IMG/VR virus record: IMGVR_UViG_3300020810_000025
Span: 1 to 20,315 of that record
Length of the DNA stretch: 20,315 nt
Direction: 5' to 3' (one strand)
Origin: a virus
Both the position numbers and the translations under genes were made by a program. Below the pieces are notes generated by a model. That model was not told the DNA's origin. It searched no databases and saw nothing but the letters and a program-made list of their open reading frames with translations. Positions 1 to 5,701 of the stretch are shown here, in pieces; within the stretch, counting starts at the first letter, position 1, and every line of letters begins with the position of its first letter.

Positions 1-4
1 GAAG

Positions 5-337
5 ATGAAAAGCGGATTAAATCTATTAAAGATTATAGAGGAAATGCGTAAGTTTGATGCTCAAATTGAAGCTCAAGCTGTAGCGGTATTTTTTTTTGTT
101 GGCGTTTACGGCGACAAAGATGGAATATCAATGCAAAAAATAAGTGAAGATTTAGACATAGCTCAGTCTTCAGTGTCAAGAAATGTTTATAAATTATCTG
201 ACATTAACAGACACAAAAAGACAGGGATAGGTCTATTAGAGGCTTTTGAAGACCCAATGGAAAGACGTAGAAAGATTGTACGTCTTACAGCAAAAGGCAG
301 AAGAGTTTACTCAACTCTTTTGGAATGGGTCAAATAA
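5..337 (+). CDS. MarR-like winged-helix DNA-binding regulator
   Basis: A 110-aa protein with the layout of a MarR-family winged helix. A helix-turn-helix at about residues 42-65 contains ISEDLDIAQSSVSRNVYKL. It is followed by a wing at about residues 83-97 with DPMERRRKIVRLTAKGRR, the usual MarR D-x-R-x-R...LT-x-x-G signature. It should bind DNA as a dimer; the target cannot be read from sequence. It sits 18 nt upstream of the integrase gene, so it may act as the lysogeny regulator in place of a CI-type repressor; that is inference. A run of nine T (89-97) lies in the coding region. The start is only 4 nt from the window edge, so no ribosome site is visible and the true start could lie further left. 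Confidence 0.75.
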   Translation: MKSGLNLLKIIEEMRKFDAQIEAQAVAVFFFVGVYGDKDGISMQKISEDLDIAQSSVSRNVYKLSDINRHKKTGIGLLEAFEDPMERRRKIVRLTAKGRRVYSTLLEWVK

Positions 338-355
338 CAATGAGCGGAGGTACTA

Positions 356-1228
356 ATGCAACAACGAAATGTAAAGTTGTTAACGGAGATACACCGCAAA
401 TTAACTCTTAAAGGTTGGGAAAAGTTGCAATCAAAACGAGCTGATACAATAATTACTATGTTAGGTCGTGGAATGCTTGTGACTGAAGTTAACGATACCC
501 ACATTGAAAACATTGTGGACACGTTAGAAGACAGGGGTTTTGCTCCTGCTACTATCAATCGTTATCTTTCATCAATCAGTAAGATGTTAAGATTTGCCAA
601 TCAGAGACAATCTATCTATCATCTTGATAGAGTGCCTCACATTGAATGGCAAAAAGAGGACAATGGTCGAGAACGATACCTTGAACCAATGGAAGAGCAA
701 GAAATTATCAGATTGTTAACTGAATGGAATATGGTTGACTATTTGGAATTTTATTTGTTTTTAATTGATACAGGTATGAGACTTGGCGAGGCGTTATCTA
801 TTAAGAAGTTAATGGTTCATAACAACAATGGAAACTATGTTGTTAACTTACCTGCTACGGTCACTAAAAATGGTGAGCCTAGAGGTGTGCCACTAACAGA
901 ACGTGCTAAGTCAATCGTTGTTAAACTGTTGAACAATGCGGAAAGAAACGACCTTGTGTTTAAACATTTAAAGTATTGGACTTGTGAAAACACTTGGAGA
1001 CGTTTGCGAAAAGCAATGAATTTAGAAGACGACAAAGAGTTTGTCATTCATTGTTTAAGACATACTTGTGCAACACGTTTGGCACAATCTGGTAAAGTTG
1101 AATTACACATGATTGGTCAAATGTTAGGTCACAAGTCATGGAAGATGATAAAAAGATACTCTCATTTAATACCTAATAATTTAATGGGAGCAGTAAGTGT
1201 CCTTAATGGAATTAATAATTCCACATAA
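356..1228 (+). CDS. int: Tyrosine recombinase (phage integrase)
   Basis: A 290-aa integrase of the lambda-Int/XerC type. An N-terminal SAM-like core-binding domain (about 10-95) is followed by the catalytic domain (about 105-285). The catalytic set is complete: R142 in DTGMRLGEAL, K171 in the beta-hairpin, H232 and R235 in HCLRHT, H259 in MLGHKS, and the nucleophile Y268 in IKRYSHL. It should cut and join phage and host DNA at att sites. The start follows a good Shine-Dalgarno (GGAGG, 7 nt before the ATG). The gene reads toward the attP-like region at 1241-1395, the normal int-attP arrangement. No separate arm-binding domain can be assigned with confidence. T7 itself has no integrase; temperate T7-like marine phages do. 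Confidence 0.95.
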   Translation: MQQRNVKLLTEIHRKLTLKGWEKLQSKRADTIITMLGRGMLVTEVNDTHIENIVDTLEDRGFAPATINRYLSSISKMLRFANQRQSIYHLDRVPHIEWQKEDNGRERYLEPMEEQEIIRLLTEWNMVDYLEFYLFLIDTGMRLGEALSIKKLMVHNNNGNYVVNLPATVTKNGEPRGVPLTERAKSIVVKLLNNAERNDLVFKHLKYWTCENTWRRLRKAMNLEDDKEFVIHCLRHTCATRLAQSGKVELHMIGQMLGHKSWKMIKRYSHLIPNNLMGAVSVLNGINNST

Positions 1229-1288
1229 GGAAAAGTAGTGATTAGAGGATAGTTGGGTTATGTGTAATTACAACGATAATAAAAGTGA

Positions 1289-1382
1289 TGTATTTACTTG
1301 TGGATTGGTACAATAGGATTTGCAATCCTCTGCGTAACCATTCCGCCACGTTGCCTTTAGTTTGTTTTTGTAAGTAAACACA
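1289..1382. repeat. Inner inverted repeat pair flanking the att core
   Basis: AAGTAAATACA on the minus strand (1299-1289) and AAGTAAACACA on the plus strand (1372-1382) match at 10 of 11 positions, 14 and 16 nt from the core edges. The near-symmetric spacing suggests protein sites rather than chance. On the right side only 1 nt separates the inner from the outer repeat; on the left 33 nt do. Confidence 0.45.
1314..1355 (-). other. 5' half of tRNA-Cys(GCA), not a complete tRNA gene
   Basis: Read on the minus strand from 1355, the sequence starts GGCAACG (acceptor 5' strand). A D-arm with the GG-containing loop AATGGTTA closed by GCG/CGC follows. Next come the anticodon 5' stem GAGGA, the loop TTGCAAA with anticodon GCA (1323-1321), and TCCTA as the 3' stem. 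The base pair closing the anticodon stem is already G-A, and no T-arm or CGTTGCC acceptor 3' strand follows. The tRNA identity therefore ends at about nucleotide 42. This is the integration core, not a working tRNA; integration would rejoin it to the host's 3' half. Confidence 0.8.
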
Positions 1383-1480
1383 ACAACTATTCTCTATCAC
1401 ACCTCTAATAAAATAGCAAAGGAGTGAACTTAATTTGTAAGTCATTCCGCAGTTGCATCAATCAATAATAAGGAGAATAC

Positions 1481-3925
1481 ATGAAGATACTTGAAATAAT
1501 GCCAACGTATCAAGACCAGACACAAACTGAAAAGATGTCTGCTGAACTTGGAAAGAACCGCACAAATAAGAGAAGGCTGTCACACATAGAACGTGAAGAG
1601 GAAAGCGTTACGTCTTACGGTAAAGTTATTGTAGCAAATACAATACGTCCATTAGCAATAGCCATTGCAGAATGGGTAGAACATGCAATATCAAATGTTC
1701 ATTCCAAACCACCCATTGCTCTCAAATATATTTCCCAAGTAGACCCTAAAATTGTAGCATTGATAACGGCAAAACATGTAATCAATACTATTACTAATAC
1801 TAAAAATCTAACAGCTACCGCTATTACTTTAGGTGGTAGAATTGAAACTGAGATTAGTCTTAAAAATTTTAAAGGATTAAACCCAGAGTTATACGAGACA
1901 GTTAAAAAAGACTTAGACAAAAGGTCTTGGAACTATAATTATAAAAGAAGAAAATTAAGAGAAAGTGCAAAACGTGATGAAGTTATGCAGTGGGAAGAGT
2001 GGACTACTACTGAAAAACTACACGTTGGAATGGAGCTTGTTTCTTTGCTTATTTCTAGTACAGGACTTGTAGAAATAGCTACAGAACAACACAAACACAA
2101 GACTGTTAAAGTTATTAAACAGACTGCAAAAACAAAAGAATGGATTAATAACCGTAATAAGTTTAATGAGCTATTAAACCCAGAATACCTGCCTATGGTT
2201 ATGCCTCCAAAATCTGTAGAGGACGGTAAAGTAGTCGGACACGGTTATTGGACATCAGAAATGCCAGAATTAGACCTTGTTAAACAAAAAGGTAAGAAAT
2301 TCACTAAAGAATTAGAAGCCTTTGCTATGCCTGAAGTAACAACAGCAGTCAATTTAATGCAAGGAACAGCTTATAAAATTAATAAGTTTATTCTTGGTGT
2401 TATGCAAAACGCATGGGACAAAGGTTTATCTATAGGAGGTATGCCACCTATTAAAAACCTAGATTTACCAAATAAACCACATGACATTGAGACCAACCCA
2501 GAGGCACTCAAAAAGTTTAAGAAGGAAAGTGTCATAGTACATACAGAAAACAACCGTATGGTCTCTAAAAGGCTTCTATACGCTAAGATTATATGGTTAG
2601 CAGAGAAGTTTAAAGAATATGCTACTTTGTTCTTTCCTCTACAATTAGATTTTAGAGGTAGAGCTTATTGTGTACCTGCATTTCTTAACTATCAGTCTAT
2701 CAATGGGGCTAAAGCATTGCTTAATTTCTCATTAGGTAAACCTATTACTACAGAAAATAGAGGTGTGTTTTGGTTAGCTGTTCACGGTTCTAATATGTGG
2801 GGTAATGATAAGGTATCATTTGAAGATAGAGAAAAATGGTCTTATGATAATTTAGCATGGATTAAAGAATGTGCTGAAGACCCTATTGCTAATCGTAAAT
2901 GGGAGGACGCAGATAATCCTTTTCAATTTCTTGCATTTTGTGATGAGTGGAAAAGATACCATGAAACAGGTGATGGGTTTATTTCTCATATACCTGTTAA
3001 CGTAGATGGTTCTTGCAATGGATTACAAATTTATTCTTTGTTATTAAAAGATAAAGTTGCAGGTAAATTAGTTAACTGCTTACCAAGTGAAATACCACAA
3101 GACATCTACCAGTTAGTAGCTAACGAAGTTATTAAAACTTTAAAAGTTAAAGCTAGTGAAGGCGACCCATTAGCACAAAAATGGTTAGAGTATGGTGTCA
3201 AACGGTCTACATGTAAAAGACCTATTATGACAATTTGTTATGGGTCTACTAGATACTCTTGCACTGACTTTGTAGTGGAAGATTTAACCAAAAGAAAAGA
3301 CAAAGGAGAAATGCACCCTTTTGATGACATGTTTAAACCTGCAACATATTTGTCTAAAATTATTTGGGCAAGTATAGGTGAGAATTTAAAATCAGCTAGG
3401 GTAGGTATGGATTATCTACAAAACAATGCAAAGATAATTGCAAAAGAAGGAATACCTATACATTGGGTTACACCTGTAGGCTTTCCTGTGTTTCAATACT
3501 ACCCAGAAATGAAAAGTAAAAGAGTAAGGTCTCATTTAATGGGTGAGGTGTTTGCACCGCAGATAAAACAAGAAACAAAAGAAACTGATAAGTTAAGAAG
3601 TAGAAATGCTGTAGCGGCTAACTATGTTCATAGCTTAGATAGTGCTTGTATGGTTAAGACTGTTAATATTGCTAAAGCAAAAGGTATTGATAGTTTTTGC
3701 AATGTGCATGATAGTTTTGCTACACACGCTTGTGATATAGATAAACTTAATCAAAGCATAAGAGAAGCCTTTGTAGATACTTTTAGTCAAGACTTATTTA
3801 CAAAGTTTAAATTAGATGTTGGGCAATTATTGCCTGATGAAACTAGAAATAAATTACCTGCAATACCTGAAAGTGGTGATTTAAATTTAGCTTTACTACA
3901 TCAATCCAAGTTTTTCTTTGCCTAA
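1481..3925 (+). CDS. T7-type single-subunit DNA-directed RNA polymerase (gp1)
   Basis: An 814-aa homologue of T7 RNAP (883 aa); the shortfall is probably mostly N-terminal. The polymerase motifs are intact. Motif A is VDGSCNGLQ with metal ligand D509. Motif B is CKRPIMTICYGS with K579 and Y587. The VHSLDSACM segment precedes motif C, NVHDSFATH, with D744 as second metal ligand. The protein ends FFFA, close to the FAFA foot of T7 RNAP that helps form the active site. It should transcribe phage middle and late genes from phage-specific promoters. A strong ribosome site (AGGAG, 5 nt before ATG) precedes it. Its probable regulator, the lysozyme homologue, lies about 1 kb downstream. Host RNAP presumably transcribes this gene first, but no clear sigma-70 promoter was found in the gap before it. 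Confidence 0.97.
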   Translation: MKILEIMPTYQDQTQTEKMSAELGKNRTNKRRLSHIEREEESVTSYGKVIVANTIRPLAIAIAEWVEHAISNVHSKPPIALKYISQVDPKIVALITAKHVINTITNTKNLTATAITLGGRIETEISLKNFKGLNPELYETVKKDLDKRSWNYNYKRRKLRESAKRDEVMQWEEWTTTEKLHVGMELVSLLISSTGLVEIATEQHKHKTVKVIKQTAKTKEWINNRNKFNELLNPEYLPMVMPPKSVEDGKVVGHGYWTSEMPELDLVKQKGKKFTKELEAFAMPEVTTAVNLMQGTAYKINKFILGVMQNAWDKGLSIGGMPPIKNLDLPNKPHDIETNPEALKKFKKESVIVHTENNRMVSKRLLYAKIIWLAEKFKEYATLFFPLQLDFRGRAYCVPAFLNYQSINGAKALLNFSLGKPITTENRGVFWLAVHGSNMWGNDKVSFEDREKWSYDNLAWIKECAEDPIANRKWEDADNPFQFLAFCDEWKRYHETGDGFISHIPVNVDGSCNGLQIYSLLLKDKVAGKLVNCLPSEIPQDIYQLVANEVIKTLKVKASEGDPLAQKWLEYGVKRSTCKRPIMTICYGSTRYSCTDFVVEDLTKRKDKGEMHPFDDMFKPATYLSKIIWASIGENLKSARVGMDYLQNNAKIIAKEGIPIHWVTPVGFPVFQYYPEMKSKRVRSHLMGEVFAPQIKQETKETDKLRSRNAVAANYVHSLDSACMVKTVNIAKAKGIDSFCNVHDSFATHACDIDKLNQSIREAFVDTFSQDLFTKFKLDVGQLLPDETRNKLPAIPESGDLNLALLHQSKFFFA

Positions 3926-3933
3926 ACCTATGC

Positions 3934-3946
3934 ACTATCGGATAGT
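3934..3946. repeat. Perfect short palindrome after the RNAP gene
   Basis: ACTATC-G-GATAGT, a 6-bp perfect inverted repeat around one base, starts 8 nt after the RNAP stop and ends 4 nt before an SP6-promoter-like motif. The one-base centre makes it unlikely as an RNA hairpin and more like a small operator or chance palindrome. No T-run follows, so it is not an intrinsic terminator. Confidence 0.25.
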
Positions 3947-3950
3947 AAAG

Positions 3951-3963
3951 TTACACTATTAGA
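3951..3963 (+). promoter_or_regulatory. Candidate phage RNAP promoter, SP6-like, upstream of ssb
   Basis: Within the 85-nt gap between RNAP and SSB genes stands GTTACACTATTAGAA (3950-3964). The SP6 polymerase promoter core reads GTGACACTATAGAA, so the match is complete apart from one substitution and one inserted T. The same TTACACTwTTAGA string occurs at 14186-14198, in the gap before the structural module. Position after gp1 and before gp2.5 is where middle promoters lie in T7. No transcription data are available, and one insertion in a promoter core would matter, so this is a candidate only. Confidence 0.45.
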
Positions 3964-4010
3964 ATAATCAACATGGAGAAAACACTGAGAACAATAACAA
4001 TAAGGAAATA

Positions 4011-4631
4011 ATGACTAAACAAACATACAATAAGATAGTAACACCTGTGGGTGTTTCTCAATACTGTTGGCTAAACACACCTGACACTAAATTTGATAAA
4101 GAGAATGGAGGACACTTTAAAACTAACCTCATTCTAAAAGGGTCAGAAGCTCAAACAGTAATTAAATCCATTAAAGAAGAAATGAAAAAGTCTTTAGAAA
4201 TGGCTAAAGAAAAAACTAAAGGTAAAGAACCTAAAACAGCAAACATGCCTTTTGAAGAAGAATATATTGAGGGTAAACCAACTGGCAATATCATCTTCAA
4301 ATTCAAAGCTAAAGCAAAAATTATGATGAAATCTGGTGACGTAATAGACATCAAGATACCAATTTTTGATAGCAAAGGCACACCAATGAAAGAGCAAGTA
4401 TGGTCTGGTTCTGAAATGAAAATTTCAGCAGACATGATACCTTACTACACCGCAATGGCGGGAGCAGGTGTGTCTTTGAGATTAAAGGCAGTACAAATAA
4501 CCAAGTTAGTTGAAGGCGGAGCAGGTGCAGGAGCAAAAGGGCATGGCTTTGACGAAATTAAAGATGGTTATGTTGCACCCGAAGAACAACCTACTGAAGC
4601 AGATGAGATACAAGAAGCATCTGACTTCTAA
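4011..4631 (+). CDS. Single-stranded DNA-binding protein (T7 gp2.5-like)
   Basis: A 206-aa protein in the gp2.5 position (T7 gp2.5 is 232 aa). It begins TKQTYNKIVTPVGVSQYCWL and has a lysine-rich middle suited to an OB-fold ssDNA binder. The C-terminus is acidic and ends in phenylalanine (EADEIQEASDF), as in gp2.5, where the acidic tail contacts DNA polymerase and primase-helicase. It should coat ssDNA at the fork. AAGGA lies just before the ATG. Its last 29 nt overlap the start of the endonuclease I gene in another frame. Assignment rests on context, the tail and overall pattern rather than a catalytic motif. Confidence 0.85.
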   Translation: MTKQTYNKIVTPVGVSQYCWLNTPDTKFDKENGGHFKTNLILKGSEAQTVIKSIKEEMKKSLEMAKEKTKGKEPKTANMPFEEEYIEGKPTGNIIFKFKAKAKIMMKSGDVIDIKIPIFDSKGTPMKEQVWSGSEMKISADMIPYYTAMAGAGVSLRLKAVQITKLVEGGAGAGAKGHGFDEIKDGYVAPEEQPTEADEIQEASDF

Positions 4632-5016
4632 TCAAGTAGGACTTAAATATGGGTTTAGGTCAGGTCTTGAAATAGCAATCTCACAAGAGCTAGATGCTAA
4701 TAAGGTAAAGTATAAATATGAGAAGGTTAAATTGACGTATGTCAAACCACAGAAAGCTCATGCTTATACGCCTGACTTTTACCTAGATGAACAAGATATT
4801 TATATCGAAACAAAAGGTTTGTTTACTTCTGCTGACAGACAGAAGATGAGACTTGTAAAAGAGCAACACCCAGAAAAAGATATTAGATTTATATTTAGTA
4901 ATTCAAGAAGCCGAATATCTAAAAAGTCTGCAACAACTTATGCCATGTGGTGTGAAAAATATGGTTTTAAATATGCAGACAAACATATTCCATTGGAGTG
5001 GTTAAATGAACAATAA
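4603..5016 (+). CDS. Endonuclease I, Holliday-junction resolvase (T7 gp3-like)
   Basis: A 137-aa protein matching T7 endonuclease I (149 aa) along most of its length: FRSGLE, AYTPDFYL, IYIETKGL, REQHPE-like KEQHPE, FSNSR, CEKYGFKYADKHIPLEWL. The PD-(D/E)XK catalytic set is present: E23, D58, E69 and K71, equivalent to T7 E20, D55, E65 and K67. It resolves branched replication intermediates and degrades host DNA to supply nucleotides. I chose the ATG at 4603 because the family's N-terminus begins shortly before FRSGLE. A longer in-frame reading to 4510 would run through the SSB gene and adds no family sequence. The chosen start overlaps ssb by 29 nt and has only a weak ribosome site, suggesting coupled translation. 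Confidence 0.95.
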   Translation: MRYKKHLTSNQVGLKYGFRSGLEIAISQELDANKVKYKYEKVKLTYVKPQKAHAYTPDFYLDEQDIYIETKGLFTSADRQKMRLVKEQHPEKDIRFIFSNSRSRISKKSATTYAMWCEKYGFKYADKHIPLEWLNEQ

Positions 5017-5440
5017 TCTTAGAAGTAGAACTGATTTTATAGTTGTTCATTCAACTAAAACAAAAGCTAATCAAAATTTAAGTGCAAAGGATATAACTTT
5101 ACTTCATAGAAAAGAAGGTTTCTTTCACAACGCTTTTCATTTTGTAATTAAAAGAGATGGTACAGTAGAAAATGGTAGACCAGAAGATATGTCTGGTGCA
5201 ATTTTACCAATAAACCAACCTTTAATTACTAATCAAAATTCTATTGCAGTAGGTCTTGTAGGAGGCTTATCTGAAGATGGAAAAACTCTCGACACTAACT
5301 TTACATTTCAACAATACTCTTCGCTAAGAGAACTTGTCAAAAAGTTGAAAACAAAGTACAAGGTTGAGGTAGTGGGTTGCAGAAATGCAATTAACTCCAA
5401 ATCGTGCATGTGTTTTGACACAAGTGCGATTGTTGATTGA
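5006..5440 (+). CDS. T7 lysozyme (gp3.5)-like amidase homologue, probably inactive
   Basis: A 144-aa homologue of T7 lysozyme (151 aa), an N-acetylmuramoyl-L-alanine amidase that also binds and inhibits T7 RNAP. Shared segments are FIVVHSTKTKANQN, HFVIKRDGTVENGR, NSIAVGLVGG and SKSCMCFD. Of the T7 catalytic residues, zinc ligand H17 is kept as H15, K128 as K132 and zinc ligand C130 as C134. The third zinc ligand H122 aligns with N127, H121 with R126, and Y46 with F44. Loss of a zinc ligand and the catalytic tyrosine argues against amidase activity, leaving RNAP control as the likely role. The gene overlaps endonuclease I by 11 nt, and a strong terminator starts just after its stop. Family membership is firm; inactivity is inferred by hand alignment. 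Confidence 0.9.
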   Translation: MNNNLRSRTDFIVVHSTKTKANQNLSAKDITLLHRKEGFFHNAFHFVIKRDGTVENGRPEDMSGAILPINQPLITNQNSIAVGLVGGLSEDGKTLDTNFTFQQYSSLRELVKKLKTKYKVEVVGCRNAINSKSCMCFDTSAIVD

Positions 5441-5441
5441 G

Positions 5442-5477
5442 ACGCTCCTAGTTAGAAATAGCTAGGGGCGTTTTTTA
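5442..5477 (+). terminator. Strong intrinsic terminator after the lysozyme gene
   Basis: A 10-bp stem, ACGCTCCTAG (5442-5451) with CTAGGGGCGT (5462-5471), contains one G-U wobble and a 10-nt loop. A run of six T (5471-5476) follows. It begins 2 nt after the lysozyme stop and separates the gp1-gp3.5 block from the replication block. It has no matching A-run on its left side, so it should act only on plus-strand transcripts. Confidence 0.88.
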
Positions 5478-5482
5478 TTTAT

Positions 5483-5520
5483 GGGCTAATGGAGGGAGAC
5501 TGAAGTTAGCCCCTCCCTTT
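5483..5520 (+). terminator. Second hairpin region with two competing pairings
   Basis: GGGCTAA (5483-5489) can pair with TTAGCCC (5506-5512). Alternatively GGAGGG (5491-5496) can pair with CCCTCC (5511-5516), leaving a stem followed by CTTTATT. The two foldings exclude each other. It may be a second, weaker terminator or a leader structure controlling the 56-aa gene and primase downstream. The region from 5441 to 5530 holds no gene. Confidence 0.4.
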
Positions 5521-5530
5521 ATTAATCCCA

Positions 5531-5701
5531 ATGAAACATTTTGAATTAGAAACGCTTAACAGGCAGATAAACGAAGAAGCTGTACTGTGGAACAAAACTA
5601 AAGCACCTATACACAAAACAAACTGGAATATTTTGCTAAAAAAATTTAGCGAAGTTTACAAAAAACTAAAACCAGAAAAAATCTTTACAGACTTACAATG
5701 A
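5531..5701 (+). CDS. Small 56-aa protein of unknown function upstream of primase
   Basis: An open frame from ATG 5531 to TGA 5701 fills the gap between the terminator region and the primase gene. It begins MKHFELETLNRQINEEAVLW and ends KPEKIFTDLQ. It is charged, mostly helical in appearance, and has no cysteines and no membrane segment. Its stop overlaps the primase start as ATGA, the coupling seen at real gene joints in this genome, which supports it as a gene. A clear Shine-Dalgarno is lacking (ATTAATCCCA precedes the ATG). I do not recognise a family. Length is below common gene-caller cut-offs. Confidence 0.6.
   Translation: MKHFELETLNRQINEEAVLWNKTKAPIHKTNWNILLKKFSEVYKKLKPEKIFTDLQ

Larger units (their letters stand above)
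1241..1395. other. attP: Probable attP site in a tRNA-Cys sequence
   Basis: Non-coding stretch just 3' of the integrase. Its centre (1314-1355, minus strand) copies the 5' half of a tRNA-Cys gene. Two sets of imperfect inverted repeats lie on either side: 1244-1255 with 1384-1395 (11 of 12 match) and 1289-1299 with 1372-1382 (10 of 11). A core matching a tRNA plus repeated arm sites beside an integrase gene is the standard layout of a tyrosine-recombinase attP. The exchange point is probably in the anticodon loop (1319-1325), where the flanks form the short inverted repeat AGGAT/ATCCT. The host attB is not in the window, so core length cannot be fixed. Confidence 0.75.
1244..1395. repeat. Outer inverted repeat pair, candidate integrase arm sites
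   Basis: AGAGGATAGTTG at 1244-1255 on the plus strand and AGAGAATAGTTG at 1395-1384 on the minus strand match at 11 of 12 positions. They face each other across the tRNA-Cys core, 58 nt and 28 nt from its edges. The placement fits arm-type integrase binding sites; binding itself is inferred. Confidence 0.5.

Noticed and set aside
1268-1355. A complete tRNA-Cys gene on the minus strand, using CGTTGTA near 1270-1276 as acceptor 3' strand
   Set aside because: The span would be near 88 nt with no T-arm, the anticodon stem closes with a G-A mismatch, and the acceptor pairing fails at its end. Only the 5' half is credible.
1242-1445. Minus-strand frame of 67 codons across the attP region
   Set aside because: It reads through the tRNA fragment and the arm repeats; the protein-like stretch is just translated tRNA sequence.
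4151-4435. Minus-strand 94-codon frame inside the ssb gene, and similar antisense frames in other genes
   Set aside because: They are shadows of strongly supported plus-strand genes, with no ribosome sites and no recognisable protein features.
5483-5517. H-type pseudoknot from GGGCTAA/TTAGCCC with GGGAG/CTCCC
   Set aside because: The two 3' strands are directly adjacent, leaving no linker to cross a 7-bp stem, so the knot is geometrically unlikely. Competing hairpins are the better reading.
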